From Brachynemurus nebulosus (lineage: Eukaryota; Arthropoda; Insecta; Neuroptera; Myrmeleontidae): a DNA stretch of 64,000 nucleotides. Position 1 is the stretch's first letter; each line of letters opens with the position of its first letter. Positions 59,101 to 64,000 of the stretch are shown here, piece after piece. The notes below the pieces were generated by a model. That model was not told where the DNA came from. It did not search any database and saw only the letters and a program-made list of their open reading frames with translations. Where the stretch lies: positions 29,537,280-29,601,279 of the forward strand of contig JAPWDM010000008.1 in assembly GCA_035578155.1 (NCBI GenBank), read 5' to 3'. Both the position numbers and the translations under genes were made by a program.

Positions 59101-60902
59101 TCTCTAGTTGTTTCATGACGTTTACCATTTAAATTTGACGTTTGTATACTGCAACTTGCAATATTCATTAACTCATTCGTGCATTAAAATATCTTTGATT
59201 CGGATTTGTGTCAACCCGAGTCCAAATCGTTCTACTATTTATCATTTTTTCTTAATACAGCACTGATTACTAATATATAAAATTAATATTAATTAACCTC
59301 TTTCCTAAGGTATCACTGGGAGGAATTATTATTTTTTCGATTTTTTTAATTTTTGGTGACACTTAGAAGTGAAAACACCGATTTTCGTCTAAAAAATTGA
59401 CCTATTTGTTATTGTAAAATTAATAATTATGAAAAATTAACCCTTTGCGCTTATAAGACATGTACAGCATAACAAGGTGGTTTGTCCATTAACTCTACCA
59501 TATTTAAAGGTGTTTTGTCTGTTGGATCATAAGACATGTACCACATGACACACTGAATGTTGAACTGTAATGACTGCTCATACTTCACATTACATGAATA
59601 TTTTATTTAATAACTGCAAACACATTCATTTATTAGAAAAATTGTAAATAAAATAATACAAAATCACGTTGAATTATCTTTTTAAAATTAAAAACTAATA
59701 AAAACTGCATTGAGGACGTATTTAGCGCATTTAGTATTCAACTTTGGGGAAACAAGGTTAGAACGTCAAAAGAATCCGTCAAAAAAAGAACGTCGGTCGT
59801 TGTCATGTGCTACATGTCTTACCAGCCTATTTACAACTCACTTTTTTTTTTGCTTGAGTGCAAAGAGTTAAAAAAAAACTCCCAGGGATACCTGGTCATT
59901 TATGTAAGGAAGCTGTATACAAAATTTCAAAACAATCGGTCGAGTAGATTTTGATTTAAACTGTTCACCGGTTTCAAAAATGACAAGTGTCAGAAAATCG
60001 CTTTAAAGTTTTGTATACCTAAAAATGCAATATTTAATATGAAAAATTTTTTTATACCTACGTCATTGGTTATAGTATACATTAATATACTTACAAGGGC
60101 CCATCGATGAATAAATAATTCAGGGATTTCGAGAGCACAAACCTACTACCTCTGGGCAGGGATGCCAAAACGTATCGGAGCAACAAACGCTCAAAATTCT
60201 ATATCTTAGTTAGTTTTACTCCGATTTGTTTCAAATTTTGACACAACAATTTTAAGATATTGTACAATCATATGAAATAATAAAAAAAATGAGAGAAAAA
60301 AAATTTTTATACGTTACCATCCCCTTAATCCACTTTTTTGTCAGCCATTTTTCCTAGGCTCTGCCTATTTGACAAATCCCAATAATCTGTGAGATAAAAA
60401 ATTTTCTAACACGAAGCCAATAAGGGAGTCTCAAAACACCGAAAACTAACACTTAATCGAATAAAAAAAATACCTTCTCCTAAATATTAAATGATGAAAA
60501 CTTATTTCAAAAAATTTTACCTCCTTAGGAACACTTAAAGAATAGAATCAACAAATTCTGGCGAATAGTATTTTAATAATTTAATTTTAAAATCGAGAAA
60601 TGTACTAAAATTTATGTCAATCATACTAAATATTAATTGAATTCTAATTTCAAATTTTAAAAAATGATTTTCTATTATAATTTGCAAATTTTTTGGGAAT
60701 TTAGTAGTTACTCAATTTGTAATAACGCGCCAATCGCCATAGTTAATGATTTAACAAATACAATTTTGCCGTAATAAAAATTGAAAAAATGCAAACTTAA
60801 ATTTTTTTAGGTTATGGATTTGTTGACTTCGAATCTCCAGCTTCGGCGGAAGGTGCTGTGAAGGCATTACAAGCGAAAGGAATACAGGCGCAGATGGCGA
60901 AA
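21213..60902 (+). CDS. shep: alan shepard / RBMS-family RNA-binding protein, 5' half (partial gene)
   Basis: Five coding exons (21213-21272, 50389-50694, 53197-53450, 56539-56597, 60811-60902) join without frame errors to 257 residues; the gene continues past the right edge. Residues 21-122 are Q/A/P-rich, 123-180 are a Ser/Gly/Thr linker, and 187 onward is RRM1 with RNP2 LYIRGL (187-192) and RNP1 KGYGFVDF across the exon 4/5 junction. [21 protein letters not shown] and TSLSN, and TDKDLVNMC, match Drosophila alan shepard. The RBMS/shep family binds AT/AU-rich single-stranded nucleic acid; fly shep acts in the nervous system on neuronal remodelling and gravitaxis. The second RRM is expected in a following exon. 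Introns are 29.1, 2.5, 3.1 and 4.2 kb. Exon 1 assignment is the weakest part. Confidence 0.85.
21273..22300. other. Start of shep intron 1
   Basis: AT-rich sequence without recognised repeats. Poly-T follows at 22307-22331 (25 T). Confidence 0.45.
22307..22331. repeat. Poly-T run (25 nt)
   Basis: Uninterrupted T25. It could be the reversed A-tail of a retroposed sequence, but no retroelement body was recognised beside it. Confidence 0.8.
22332..23096. other. Intron DNA with possible decayed transposon ends
   Basis: tacagtggaatctctgtatg at 22404 resembles a pogo/Tigger left end. gaccattgttcgcagtaatt (22850) and gcgaacaatagtatggacgc (23026) form an inverted pair about 180 bp apart, suggesting a small foldback element. 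Neither has both borders resolved. Confidence 0.4.
23097..23446. mobile_element. GGATAC-rich MITE, copy 1
   Basis: Ends GGGATGCTATGGATATG and CGGATATCCATAACATCC are inverted. Subterminal parts are built of ggatac/ggttac hexamers (ggatacggatacggatat at the left, ggttacggttgcggat at the right). It is homologous to 24806-25186 and 33136-33534. The frame through it is not a gene. Confidence 0.8.
23724..24576. mobile_element. 853-bp DNA transposon with 'CCGTAAAACCGTCTAGAC' ends, copy A
   Basis: CCGTAAAACCGTCTAGACCC at the left is perfectly inverted at the right (GTCTAGACGGTTTTACGG), flanked by TA on both sides. Additional inner copies of cccggacac occur at 24076, 24359 and 24391. No transposase is present. 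It is nearly colinear with copy B at 28716-29618 and carries TGACGTCA at 23812-23819. Confidence 0.9.
24806..25186. mobile_element. GGATAC-rich MITE, copy 2
   Basis: GGGATGTTATGGATATGAAA to ATATCCGTAACATCCC, with the same body as copies 1 and 3, including cgaaacaaatccgaaac and aaaagcttt blocks shared specifically with copy 3. Confidence 0.85.
25737..27022. mobile_element. Element with 22-bp perfect TIRs, carrying a hAT insertion
   Basis: atatcgctcatttgcgagaa at 25737 is perfectly inverted at 27001-27022. The homologous inverted copy at 42.1 kb lacks this segment. Parts of its body (25793-26065) reappear in reverse orientation at 53640-53905 in shep intron 3. The 718-bp hAT-like element at 26086-26803 sits inside it. 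Confidence 0.75.
26086..26803. mobile_element. hAT-like element with perfect 8-bp TSD
   Basis: Begins CAGTGTTTTTCAAGCC and ends GGTTGAAAAACACTG; both flanks are GTTTAAAG (8/8). The inner ends carry gagggtcgcag and ggggtcgcg phrases. No transposase frame is intact; the longest reading frames are unlike hAT proteins. Confidence 0.92.
27145..27258. mobile_element. Short hAT-like insert
   Basis: CAGGGCCGGATTAGTAAC begins right after ctatctgt; sequence resumes after aaatctgt. The homologous copy at 41950 reads through acacagatagttc without the insert, so this copy shows the insertion directly. The right terminus is degraded. Confidence 0.65.
27969..28139. mobile_element. Foldback MITE with 29-bp perfect inverted ends
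   Basis: gcaaaagtagaaatattttt at 27969 and its exact complement ending at 28139; the arms also contain tacttgcatgcaa motifs inside. Similar tgcaag / gcaagtgtac words flank the next element (28670-28712, 29626-29712), suggesting that a second related repeat was split by it. Confidence 0.8.
28716..29618. mobile_element. 903-bp DNA transposon with 'CCGTAAAACCGTCTAGAC' ends, copy B
   Basis: Colinear with copy A (23724-24576) from end to end, flanked by TA. It differs by small indels, including an extra ttttacaggattactatcctcc block near 28886. Its right end reads gtctagatccgggaac on the complement (one base changed). Confidence 0.88.
29700..30490. other. Intron DNA, nothing recognised
   Basis: AT-rich with occasional GC islands (30181-30245, 30530-30560) but no gene supported. 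Confidence 0.4.
30492..30596. repeat. Foldback element, ~40-bp arms
   Basis: gactaaaaaagtgtgactttt... (30492) pairs with ...aaaagaaacactttagtc (to 30596) over about 40 bp with few mismatches around a GC-richer centre (gagggctgtaaaggcccgag). Confidence 0.75.
30754..30990. mobile_element. hAT-like MITE with perfect 8-bp TSD GGGAAATC
   Basis: CAGAGCCGGATTTACC starts after GGGAAATC (30746-30753), and GGGAAATC recurs at 30991-30998. The right end is degraded but still has taaaaa/ggccctggggc phrases related to the left end. Confidence 0.7.
31000..32180. other. Intron DNA with fragments of a 'tgtctgtccgtctgtc' repeat
   Basis: gttccgaaaaagtaaatttg and tgtttgtctgtccgtctgtc (31570-31632) have counterparts at 34452-34520, 38676-38740 and 48315-48335. 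These are pieces of a dispersed insect repeat with the wording 'gttccg..., tgtctgtc'. No complete copy and no ORF. Confidence 0.45.
32182..32522. repeat. Large inverted repeat, ~125-bp arms
   Basis: Arms 32182-32309 and 32397-32522 are near-identical complements (shared words: cttttatttaaaaatgggct, atgcaacataatttataaaa) around a spacer of about 90 bp. A transcript through it would form a long hairpin. Confidence 0.9.
33136..33534. mobile_element. GGATAC-rich MITE, copy 3
   Basis: Same family as 23097-23446 and 24806-25186. Ends gaatggatatgaaatttcgg and ggatattcataacattcc; both are slightly mutated. Confidence 0.8.
33985..34335. mobile_element. MITE with CAGGGTGGCCAC ends, copy 1
   Basis: CAGGGTGGCCACTTTCTGG and TGGCCACACTG are inverted. 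The body repeats 'gggaaaa.tcagggaatttt' phrases shared with 45478-45809. The superfamily is not established. Confidence 0.7.
34674..35280. mobile_element. piggyBac-like MITE
   Basis: Ends CCCTTTGCACTC and GAGTGCAAAGGG are perfect 12-bp inverted repeats. The right side is followed by TTAA; the left flank is TCAA (one change). CCCTTTG ends at TTAA are characteristic of piggyBac elements. The interior has many gc-rich 'gagcg'/'cgctc' palindromic words (34960-35145). Confidence 0.75.
35290..36300. other. Intron DNA, nothing recognised
   Basis: AT-rich with no supported feature. Confidence 0.4.
36329..37232. mobile_element. ~900-bp element 'TTAAGGGGGACCACTA', copy 1
   Basis: The left end ttaagggggaccactaatgt and right end acacaagtggtcacccttaa are inverted. 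The same sequence recurs in the opposite orientation at 46498-47663. Marker blocks: cccccactgctgcagtgata, ctagaaggtatggtccgtac, gcgcgaaaatttgatag, ctgcagcaaatttg, gtccagaaactcccgaac. Reading frames of about 90-98 codons on both strands have no domain. Confidence 0.85.
37749..38236 (+). mobile_element. Helitron-like element, copy 4
   Basis: Runs from TACCCCTGTCACAGC to gaattttcga/ttcgaaaattc hairpin and gCTAA. The variable site holds a short acatgcatatatagatctgtgtg stretch instead of a TA array. Confidence 0.65.
38300..39474. other. Intron DNA, nothing clear
   Basis: Contains a fragment of the 'gctccgtac...tgtctgtcc' repeat (38674-38735); the rest is unassigned. Confidence 0.4.
39475..39660. 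mobile_element. hAT-like MITE with 8-bp TSD
   Basis: CAGGGCTGGCGAGAGA to CTCTTGCCGGCCCTG, flanks TTGGTATC and GTGGTATC (7/8). Second copy of the family at 5847-6033. Confidence 0.8.
39917..41042. mobile_element. hAT-like element, 1126 bp, inside a Helitron-like copy
   Basis: Starts CAGCCCCGGATCTACG and ends TAGATCCGGGCCTG. Flanking octamers CCGATGCA and CCGATGCT agree at 7/8, and the split host sequence becomes continuous when it is removed. Contains a 213-bp foldback (40099-40311). No intact transposase frame. Confidence 0.88.
40099..40311. mobile_element. Near-perfect 213-bp foldback MITE (CACGG ends)
   Basis: The two ~100-bp arms are almost exact complements (cacggagagaaaattcct...taattttt / ...aggaatttttccgtg) with TA on each side (40097-40098, 40312-40313). 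The high arm identity suggests a young insertion relative to its host element. Confidence 0.92.
41650..42730. repeat. Inverted counterpart of the 25.5-27.5 kb repeat
   Basis: Reverse-complement matches to 25500-25735 and 27023-27470 (for example gattgattacaatggagaag, ggaaatcaatcattccgctt in related form). It has TGACGTCA at 41976 and 42594. It is interrupted by the inverted-repeat segment 42184-42540, which is missing from the 25.5-kb copy. Confidence 0.65.
42184..42540. mobile_element. Inverted-repeat insert with 'ccattttctcaaa' ends
   Basis: ccattttctcaaatatgtag near 42184 is inverted to catattttgagaaaatgg ending at 42539; inner words ggcggcgacacagg / cctgtgtcgcctc extend the arms to about 50 bp. 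Confidence 0.65.
43415..44870. repeat. Cluster of four diverged 'agtcgattaatcgact' repeat units
   Basis: Related units start near 43429, 43921, 44521 and 44687, sharing the palindrome-rich wording ttagtcgattaatcgact, caaataaaattagtc and gtaacccttcc.aaaacgatg. Units differ in length and are separated by unrelated DNA and an (AT)47 array (44083-44176). It looks like local duplication of one repeat family. Confidence 0.7.
44083..44176. repeat. (AT)47 microsatellite
   Basis: Uninterrupted AT dinucleotides over 94 bp. Confidence 0.97.
45478..45809. mobile_element. MITE with CACGGTGGCCAC ends, copy 2
   Basis: CACGGTGGCCACATTACTGG and GTGGCCACCATG are inverted; GTAGA lies just outside each end. 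The body repeats 'ctggaaaagtcagggaattt' three times. Related to 33985-34335. Confidence 0.75.
45813..46005. mobile_element. Tc1/mariner-like MITE, 193 bp
   Basis: GATCAAATCAACTAAAAATG and CATTTTTAGTTGATTTGACC are inverted and flanked by TA (45811-45812, 46006-46007). It directly abuts the preceding element. Confidence 0.82.
46498..47663. mobile_element. ~900-bp element 'TTAAGGGGGACCACTA', copy 2 (inverted, with insert)
   Basis: Reverse-oriented counterpart of 36329-37232 with the same marker blocks in reverse order. Terminal words ttaagggggaccactagtgt and cacactagtggttcgcctta. It is split by a 230-bp MITE at 47328-47557 that copy 1 lacks. Confidence 0.85.
47328..47557. mobile_element. 230-bp MITE with >30-bp TIRs, nested
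   Basis: GGGTAAAAGCCCCCTTTGTG is perfectly inverted at the other end over about 35 bp; TA borders both ends. Copy 1 of the host element (around 36425) reads through the site, so this is a filled/empty pair. Confidence 0.92.
47664..48900. other. Intron DNA with a 'tgtctgtctgtctgttcgg' fragment
   Basis: 48315-48600 holds two related ~130-bp blocks (gatgataacttattacctgggtcaacatcta... and gataatttattacctgggtc...), that is a short tandem duplication of a dispersed repeat. A 122-codon frame across it (48237-48605) follows from the duplication and shows no domain. Confidence 0.45.
48902..49361 (+). mobile_element. Helitron-like element, copy 6
   Basis: Runs from TACCCCTGTCGCAAC to gaattccattctggaaattcgCTAA. 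The 3' hairpin is preserved imperfectly. Situated about 1 kb before shep exon 2. Confidence 0.65.
49362..50388 (+). promoter_or_regulatory. Upstream flank of shep exon 2 with two CREs
   Basis: This 1-kb interval has no recognised transposon, unlike most of intron 1. It contains TGACGTCA at 49751-49758 and 50082-50089. It may act as an intronic enhancer or an alternative promoter; this is inference. The acceptor polypyrimidine tract before exon 2 is attatttcccag. Confidence 0.35.
50389..50694 (+). CDS. shep: shep coding exon 2 (Q/A/P-rich)
   Basis: 102 codons in phase 0 ([18 protein letters not shown]... to SYAQPPP) between tttcccag and GTAAGT. Low-complexity Gln/Ala/Pro sequence with [12 protein letters not shown] and [10 protein letters not shown]. 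Codon use is clearly GC-richer than the flanks, as expected of constrained coding sequence. Fly shep has an equivalent disordered A/P/Y-rich region ahead of [12 protein letters not shown]. Confidence 0.9.
50751..51624. mobile_element. 874-bp repeat in shep intron 2
   Basis: GGGGAGGGTAAGATTAATTCG near the left and ATACCTTACCCTGCC at the right are inverted, with TTTAA outside both. An inner inverted pair gcggtgcccctcataac / gttatgaggggcaccga lies at 50955 and 51250. A second copy at 59310-60324 in intron 4 has the same orientation. Confidence 0.65.
51640..53180. other. shep intron 2, nothing recognised
   Basis: AT-rich. A short inverted pair cgtttaaacatcacc / ggtgatgtttaaat at 52633-52662 forms a small hairpin. 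No coding or repeat ends supported. Confidence 0.4.
53197..53450 (+). CDS. shep: shep coding exon 3 (linker and start of RRM1)
   Basis: [20 protein letters not shown] opens the exon after gacag; it continues through a Ser/Gly/Thr-rich stretch to [13 protein letters not shown] (RNP2 LYIRGL at residues 187-192) and [11 protein letters not shown], ending ca|GTAAGT in phase 2. This is the best-conserved part and gives the gene its identity. Confidence 0.95.
53480..53930. repeat. Inverted copy of the 25.79-26.06 kb repeat in shep intron 3
   Basis: Blocks at 53640-53905 (tcgactagagagaatgctgt, gactgatgggattactttaa, aatgcctgtggtatctctag, gttaatatgttcgattcac) are reverse complements of 25793-26065. 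It begins about 30-190 bp after the exon 3 donor. The 73-codon frame here is not a gene. Confidence 0.75.
54104..54885. mobile_element. 782-bp Tc1/mariner-like MITE in intron 3
   Basis: CAGGGTGAGTCGTGACCCC and ggggtagcgttacggtttATCCTG are imperfect inverted ends flanked by TA. The interior is A-rich. Confidence 0.65.
55840..56042. mobile_element. 203-bp MITE with ccagagggctctg arms
   Basis: CGTTCCAAACCAGAGGGCTC and GAGCCCTCTGGCTTGTGACAG are inverted over about 30 bp with TA on both sides. Confidence 0.8.
56106..56467. mobile_element. 362-bp MITE close to exon 4
   Basis: CAGCGCGTTCATAAGAGCGT and ACGCTCTTGTGAATCGTACTG are inverted, TA on both sides. It ends 71 bp before the exon 4 acceptor's AG. 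Confidence 0.82.
56539..56597 (+). CDS. shep: shep coding exon 4 (RRM1 middle)
   Basis: 59 bp, coding for (Q)[19 protein letters not shown](G) between ttgttacag and g|[26 protein letters not shown] is invariant across shep and RBMS proteins. The short exon splits RNP1 from the rest of RRM1. Confidence 0.95.
57684..57998. mobile_element. MITE in intron 4 with ctcatttagag ends
   Basis: ctcatttagaggttgtttca (57684) pairs with tcgaaacaccgtcgaaatgag (to 57998); the arms go on through aaattttaattttttca / gaaaaaattaaaattt. A tighter inner inverted pair (agaattaaa...ttgaaaatcag, ctgattttcaa...ttaattctta) lies at 57781-57892. Confidence 0.7.
58000..59300. other. shep intron 4, nothing recognised
   Basis: AT-rich. 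The GC-richer stretch 58835-58880 (aggcagtggcccgggtgatc...) has no extended reading frame with a domain. Confidence 0.4.
59310..60324. mobile_element. Second copy of the intron-2 repeat, split by a piggyBac-like MITE
   Basis: Shares ctgggagg, acacttagaa, atttgttattgtaaaat, atcgctttaaagttttg and a terminal gttaccatccccttaa-like end with 50751-51624, in the same orientation. The copy is interrupted at 59441-59867. Confidence 0.7.
59441..59867. mobile_element. 427-bp piggyBac-like MITE at TTAA
   Basis: CCCTTTGCGCTTATAAGAC and AGTGCAAAGAG are imperfect inverted ends; perfect TTAA flanks both sides (59437-59440, 59868-59871). Internal words ataagacatgtac (59454, 59528) and gctacatgtctta (59808) recur in opposite directions. 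The host repeat's other copy lacks it. Confidence 0.85.
60811..60902 (+). CDS. shep: shep coding exon 5 (end of RRM1)
   Basis: Acceptor atttttttag; the exon gives (G)[19 protein letters not shown]... to [15 protein letters not shown] completes RNP1. The chosen donor AAA|GTGGGT matches the MAK-QQEQDPTNLYI junction of the family. Two more donors follow within 52 bp (see findings). Exon 6 with RRM2 is beyond the window. Confidence 0.93.
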
Positions 60903-60952
60903 GTGGGTATCTGGTGGCTGCATAGATCTACCGCTGTACGTTGTGCATGCAA
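60903..60952 (+). other. shep: Possible alternative 3' extension of shep exon 5
   Basis: The frame continues past the GTGGGT donor as [11 protein letters not shown], then meets GTACGT at 60936, a good consensus donor and exactly 33 bp (11 codons) further in frame. If not spliced, it runs through VRCACK to TAA at 60954-60956. A third donor, GTAATA, lies at 60953. The stretch is GC-richer than intron sequence around it. Confidence 0.5.
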
Positions 60953-60959
60953 GTAATAC

Positions 60960-61700
60960 CTCCTGTAATCCACTAACTGACCTTGTGCCAACTATTCTTT
61001 GGCTGGCACCTGTGTCAAACATTATAACAATTTAAGATCAATTCCTTCTCTGATAATCTGTCTGTCAATGTAGAAATATATTATTTTAACAAAATTGTTT
61101 GTTTGACATATCCAATTCTTCTAATCGCGTTCATTTATTTTATTAATTTACGTATTGAATTGGATACGAAAGTTTTTAAATTAGTTATTACTTAATTAGT
61201 ACTGACGTTCTTCTAGATGCTTTGTAATTAAAACACTTCTTCCACTATTATTATTAAAAACTTATGAAAAGTATCGTATATATACTTTTATTAACTAGTT
61301 TTCAAAATTATATTTCTAGTAGTTAATTCAATAGTCAGAATATTATATCACTTCTGTAGTAGGTAAAATGTAGTCGCATGCAAATATATTAATAAAATAT
61401 AAGTACTTCATATTTTATTGAAATATTCAAATAATTAAAACATTTCAATACATTGAGCATTAATATAAATAACCAAGCCTTTTATAAGTTACATAAAACT
61501 TAAAAAAACTATTTTTAAATCAAATTTTTCTTCTCATTTTTTTTTCTTTTTTTCTTTTTGTAAATAATAATAGGCATTACATTAATGTTAAACTATGTAA
61601 ATAGATGTGTTTTATATAACCATATTTATTAAATTTAAGTTACAAAGATATTTTCCCTCCTTGTTAGTTAGCATCAATTTTTTATTTATTTTTAAGTGAT
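60960..61700. other. Start of shep intron 5, nothing recognised
   Basis: AT-rich with no supported feature. Confidence 0.4.
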
Positions 61701-63721
61701 TTCACGTAACAAAACAGCTTTGCAACTAGAGTCCCTATAATAAATAGACTTGTGACATGTGTACTGAACGCTGATTGGTTCCGGCATTTTCTGTCCACAG
61801 TTTGCATAAAATACATTAGAAATAAATTAAATATTAGCAAAAATCATTTAGATTAATCTAGAAATAATAATTAAATTAAAAAATTTTAATTGTTCATTAA
61901 TTCATAACTTATAAACAATAATTATGTCAAAAGGGGGATTAGGTAATTTGGTTAGATAATTGAAGGTTAAGGTTTTGGAGAAAAATTATCAACAGCTACT
62001 AATAAAAATTAAGTATTTATTTGTGACGTTTCGAAAACATTAAATTTTCATCATCAGGCAAGTATTTTGTTTTGAAAAAACTAATAAATAATTATGTACT
62101 CAAAAATATTTACTCAAACATGTGATAATTCATTTTGAAGTTTCCCGCTCTGTTTTGGACAGAAAATGGATGAGATGTCACGACTCTATTTATTATAGGG
62201 ACTCTATTTGCAGCAGTTTAGCGCTGACATCTATTGGTTACGTATTAAACCAACATGTTATGTAGTGTTGTGCAGTTACGTGTCAGTTTTGTAATGTCTA
62301 CGTCTACGCGTAGATAATGGCTTTGACAACAGTCAAAACAAAATTGTCTCTAAAAAGTATCTACGTTAAGGTCTCAAGATGTGGAAATTAGATATGTTGT
62401 TGAGATATGAATATGGCCACTTTGGGTCGTTGGACGAACAGAGCGAAGCACCAAAAAGAATTGATTTTGTACAAAATTTCGGGATATCAGATTTAAAAGT
62501 AATATGAGTTCAAAATTGTCTTCTATAGGCATCAAATAGGGTCTTGATAAAATTTTGTAGAAATTAAATATGCCATAAAATTTTAACTTCCAAATAAATA
62601 CTTAATATCTAATTATTTAGTTTCTGTATCTGTGTAAAATTTCTAGATAGCAAAATATGATCAAACAATACATAGAGAGAAGCATTCCATAAATAATAGT
62701 TATGATTATGAATTATTTATATAGAGTTAATTGCAATTTTAGTTGTTTTTATATTTGAGTTGCCTAGTTTCAAAATCTACTAATTCCACTTTATAAAGAT
62801 CGTGGGAAATCGCAAAAAACCATAACTCAGTTCAAAATTAATTTTTCGATTAAAAAGTCATAATTAAATTAAGATGATTAGTATTATTATCAAAAACAAA
62901 ATTATCGTTTTACCCCTTTTTTAATCAAAATTATTTGGATTTAGTAGGTTTTGATAGTAACATTTATATAAAGCGTGTGTTGAAACAGAAATTATAAGGG
63001 AAATTTATTAAAAAAGACTTGATTCAGCAATATTGGATGTATCGGGGTTAGAAAATACAATTTGTTTTGTCATATTGTAAACTATTCTCATTTTGTCACT
63101 TAAAACCAAAGTGCTTACTTAGTAATTCATTTACGTCTACGATTTCATTATTTAAAATTTTAGATAAATACTAAAATACAAATTTTACGTAAAAACATGA
63201 TTTTATACTTCGTACGTCCCGCATGTCAGTGAAAAAATTAAAATTTGAACGGTTAAAATCTAAAGTATAGGTTATGTATAGGTATTTAGCAGGATTTGTA
63301 ATGTTTTCAATGTAATTTTAGCAGGATTTGAAAATTATGTTATATTTCAGTTGCAGATTTCTTTAGTAAGCAGTTAAAATTACAACAAAAAATGTTAAGG
63401 GGTATATGCATTTAAAAATTAATGGCTCTAAAAAATAAAAAAATTCGAAAAGTGGATTTAGTAGATTTTGATACTAGGCGACACATTTATTAATTGGCAA
63501 ATACCATATTGTTTACATTGTCTACGTCAGATGTGTTGATGTAATCTCCATCAGGTGTTTACGCGTAGACCAATACGTAAATTACTTTAGTGTAGTTTAC
63601 TTTCAGTTTCTTCATTTAAGAATGCTTCCTGGCATTCATAATATTTCATTTCCTTTATGACATAAGAGGTCACCAACAGGTGTCAGTGCTAGAGTATTGC
63701 AAAGCTGCTTTGTTACGTAAA
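61701..63721. mobile_element. ~2-kb inverted-repeat element with a nested MITE
   Basis: cacgtaacaaaacagctttg at 61703 is inverted to caaagctgctttgttacgta near 63699-63719. Further inverted pairs inside (gcgctgacatctattggt near 62222 / accaacaggtgtcagtgct near 63672; gcctagtttcaaaatctact near 62762 / agtagattttgatactaggc near 63460) show arms over several hundred bases. The left arm is split by the 476-bp MITE at 61729-62204. Confidence 0.65.
61729..62204. mobile_element. 476-bp MITE nested in the left arm
   Basis: GAGTCCCTATAATAAATAG is perfectly inverted at the right end (CTATTTATTATAGGGACTC), flanked by TA. Its removal restores the host arm's match to the right arm. Confidence 0.88.
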
Positions 63722-64000
63722 ATTACATTCTTATTAATTACATGCTTTTAGATATCCTTTATTTTATTTTTTTGTATTTTGATTGAAATATACCAAATGT
63801 CTTACAGTGTTCAAAATATGCGTTATCTCGAAGGCGGTTTTCAAGACTAAAATAAAATTAAATAATTTTTTTTAGACTAGTACAAATTTTTATATTGGTC
63901 CTAAACACTGTTTTCGAGATATATGTATTTGATTAAATTATCAAAAATCAGATGTTTTTTTGAGCCATTTAACCTAACTTAAGTCCATTAAAACAAGACA

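Overview
The window is AT-rich eukaryotic DNA with canonical GT-AG introns and very dense short DNA transposons. The proteins encoded (an alan-shepard/RBMS-type RNA-binding protein and a ZNHIT3-type HIT zinc-finger protein), the mariner, hAT-like and piggyBac-like debris and the long introns point to an insect. I cannot fix the order or species. There is no prokaryotic or viral gene system here.

Layout: 1-9.6 kb is intergenic and almost wholly repeat-derived: inverted-repeat elements, a pogo/Tigger-like remnant, an internally deleted mariner, hairpin MITEs, and a duplicated element interrupted by a MITE. At 9.70 kb lies a THAP-domain fragment. At 10.71-11.28 kb is a compact, apparently complete three-exon ZNHIT3-like gene on the + strand (147 aa). 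From 11.3 to 20.9 kb is more repeat-rich intergenic DNA, including three of six copies of a Helitron-like family and a 1 kb element with about six internal 125-bp repeats.

From about 21.2 kb to beyond the right edge lies the 5' half of shep (alan shepard/RBMS family), + strand: a proposed short first coding exon (21213-21272), a 29 kb first intron packed with mobile elements, then four secure coding exons (50389-50694, 53197-53450, 56539-56597, 60811-60902) that code for the Q/A/P-rich N-terminus, a Ser/Gly linker and the complete first RRM. The second RRM and the C-terminus are outside the window. Exon 5 has nested donor sites, one of which would add 11 residues in frame between the two RRMs.

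The most informative structure beyond genes is the nesting of transposons. In several places a repeat copy with an insert can be compared with a copy without it inside the same window, which shows boundaries and target-site duplications directly. The best case is a three-level nest at 39.86-41.28 kb (Helitron-like, then hAT-like with 7/8-bp TSD, then a 213-bp near-perfect foldback). The palindrome TGACGTCA (CRE) occurs 11 times, far above what base composition predicts, partly carried by repeats.
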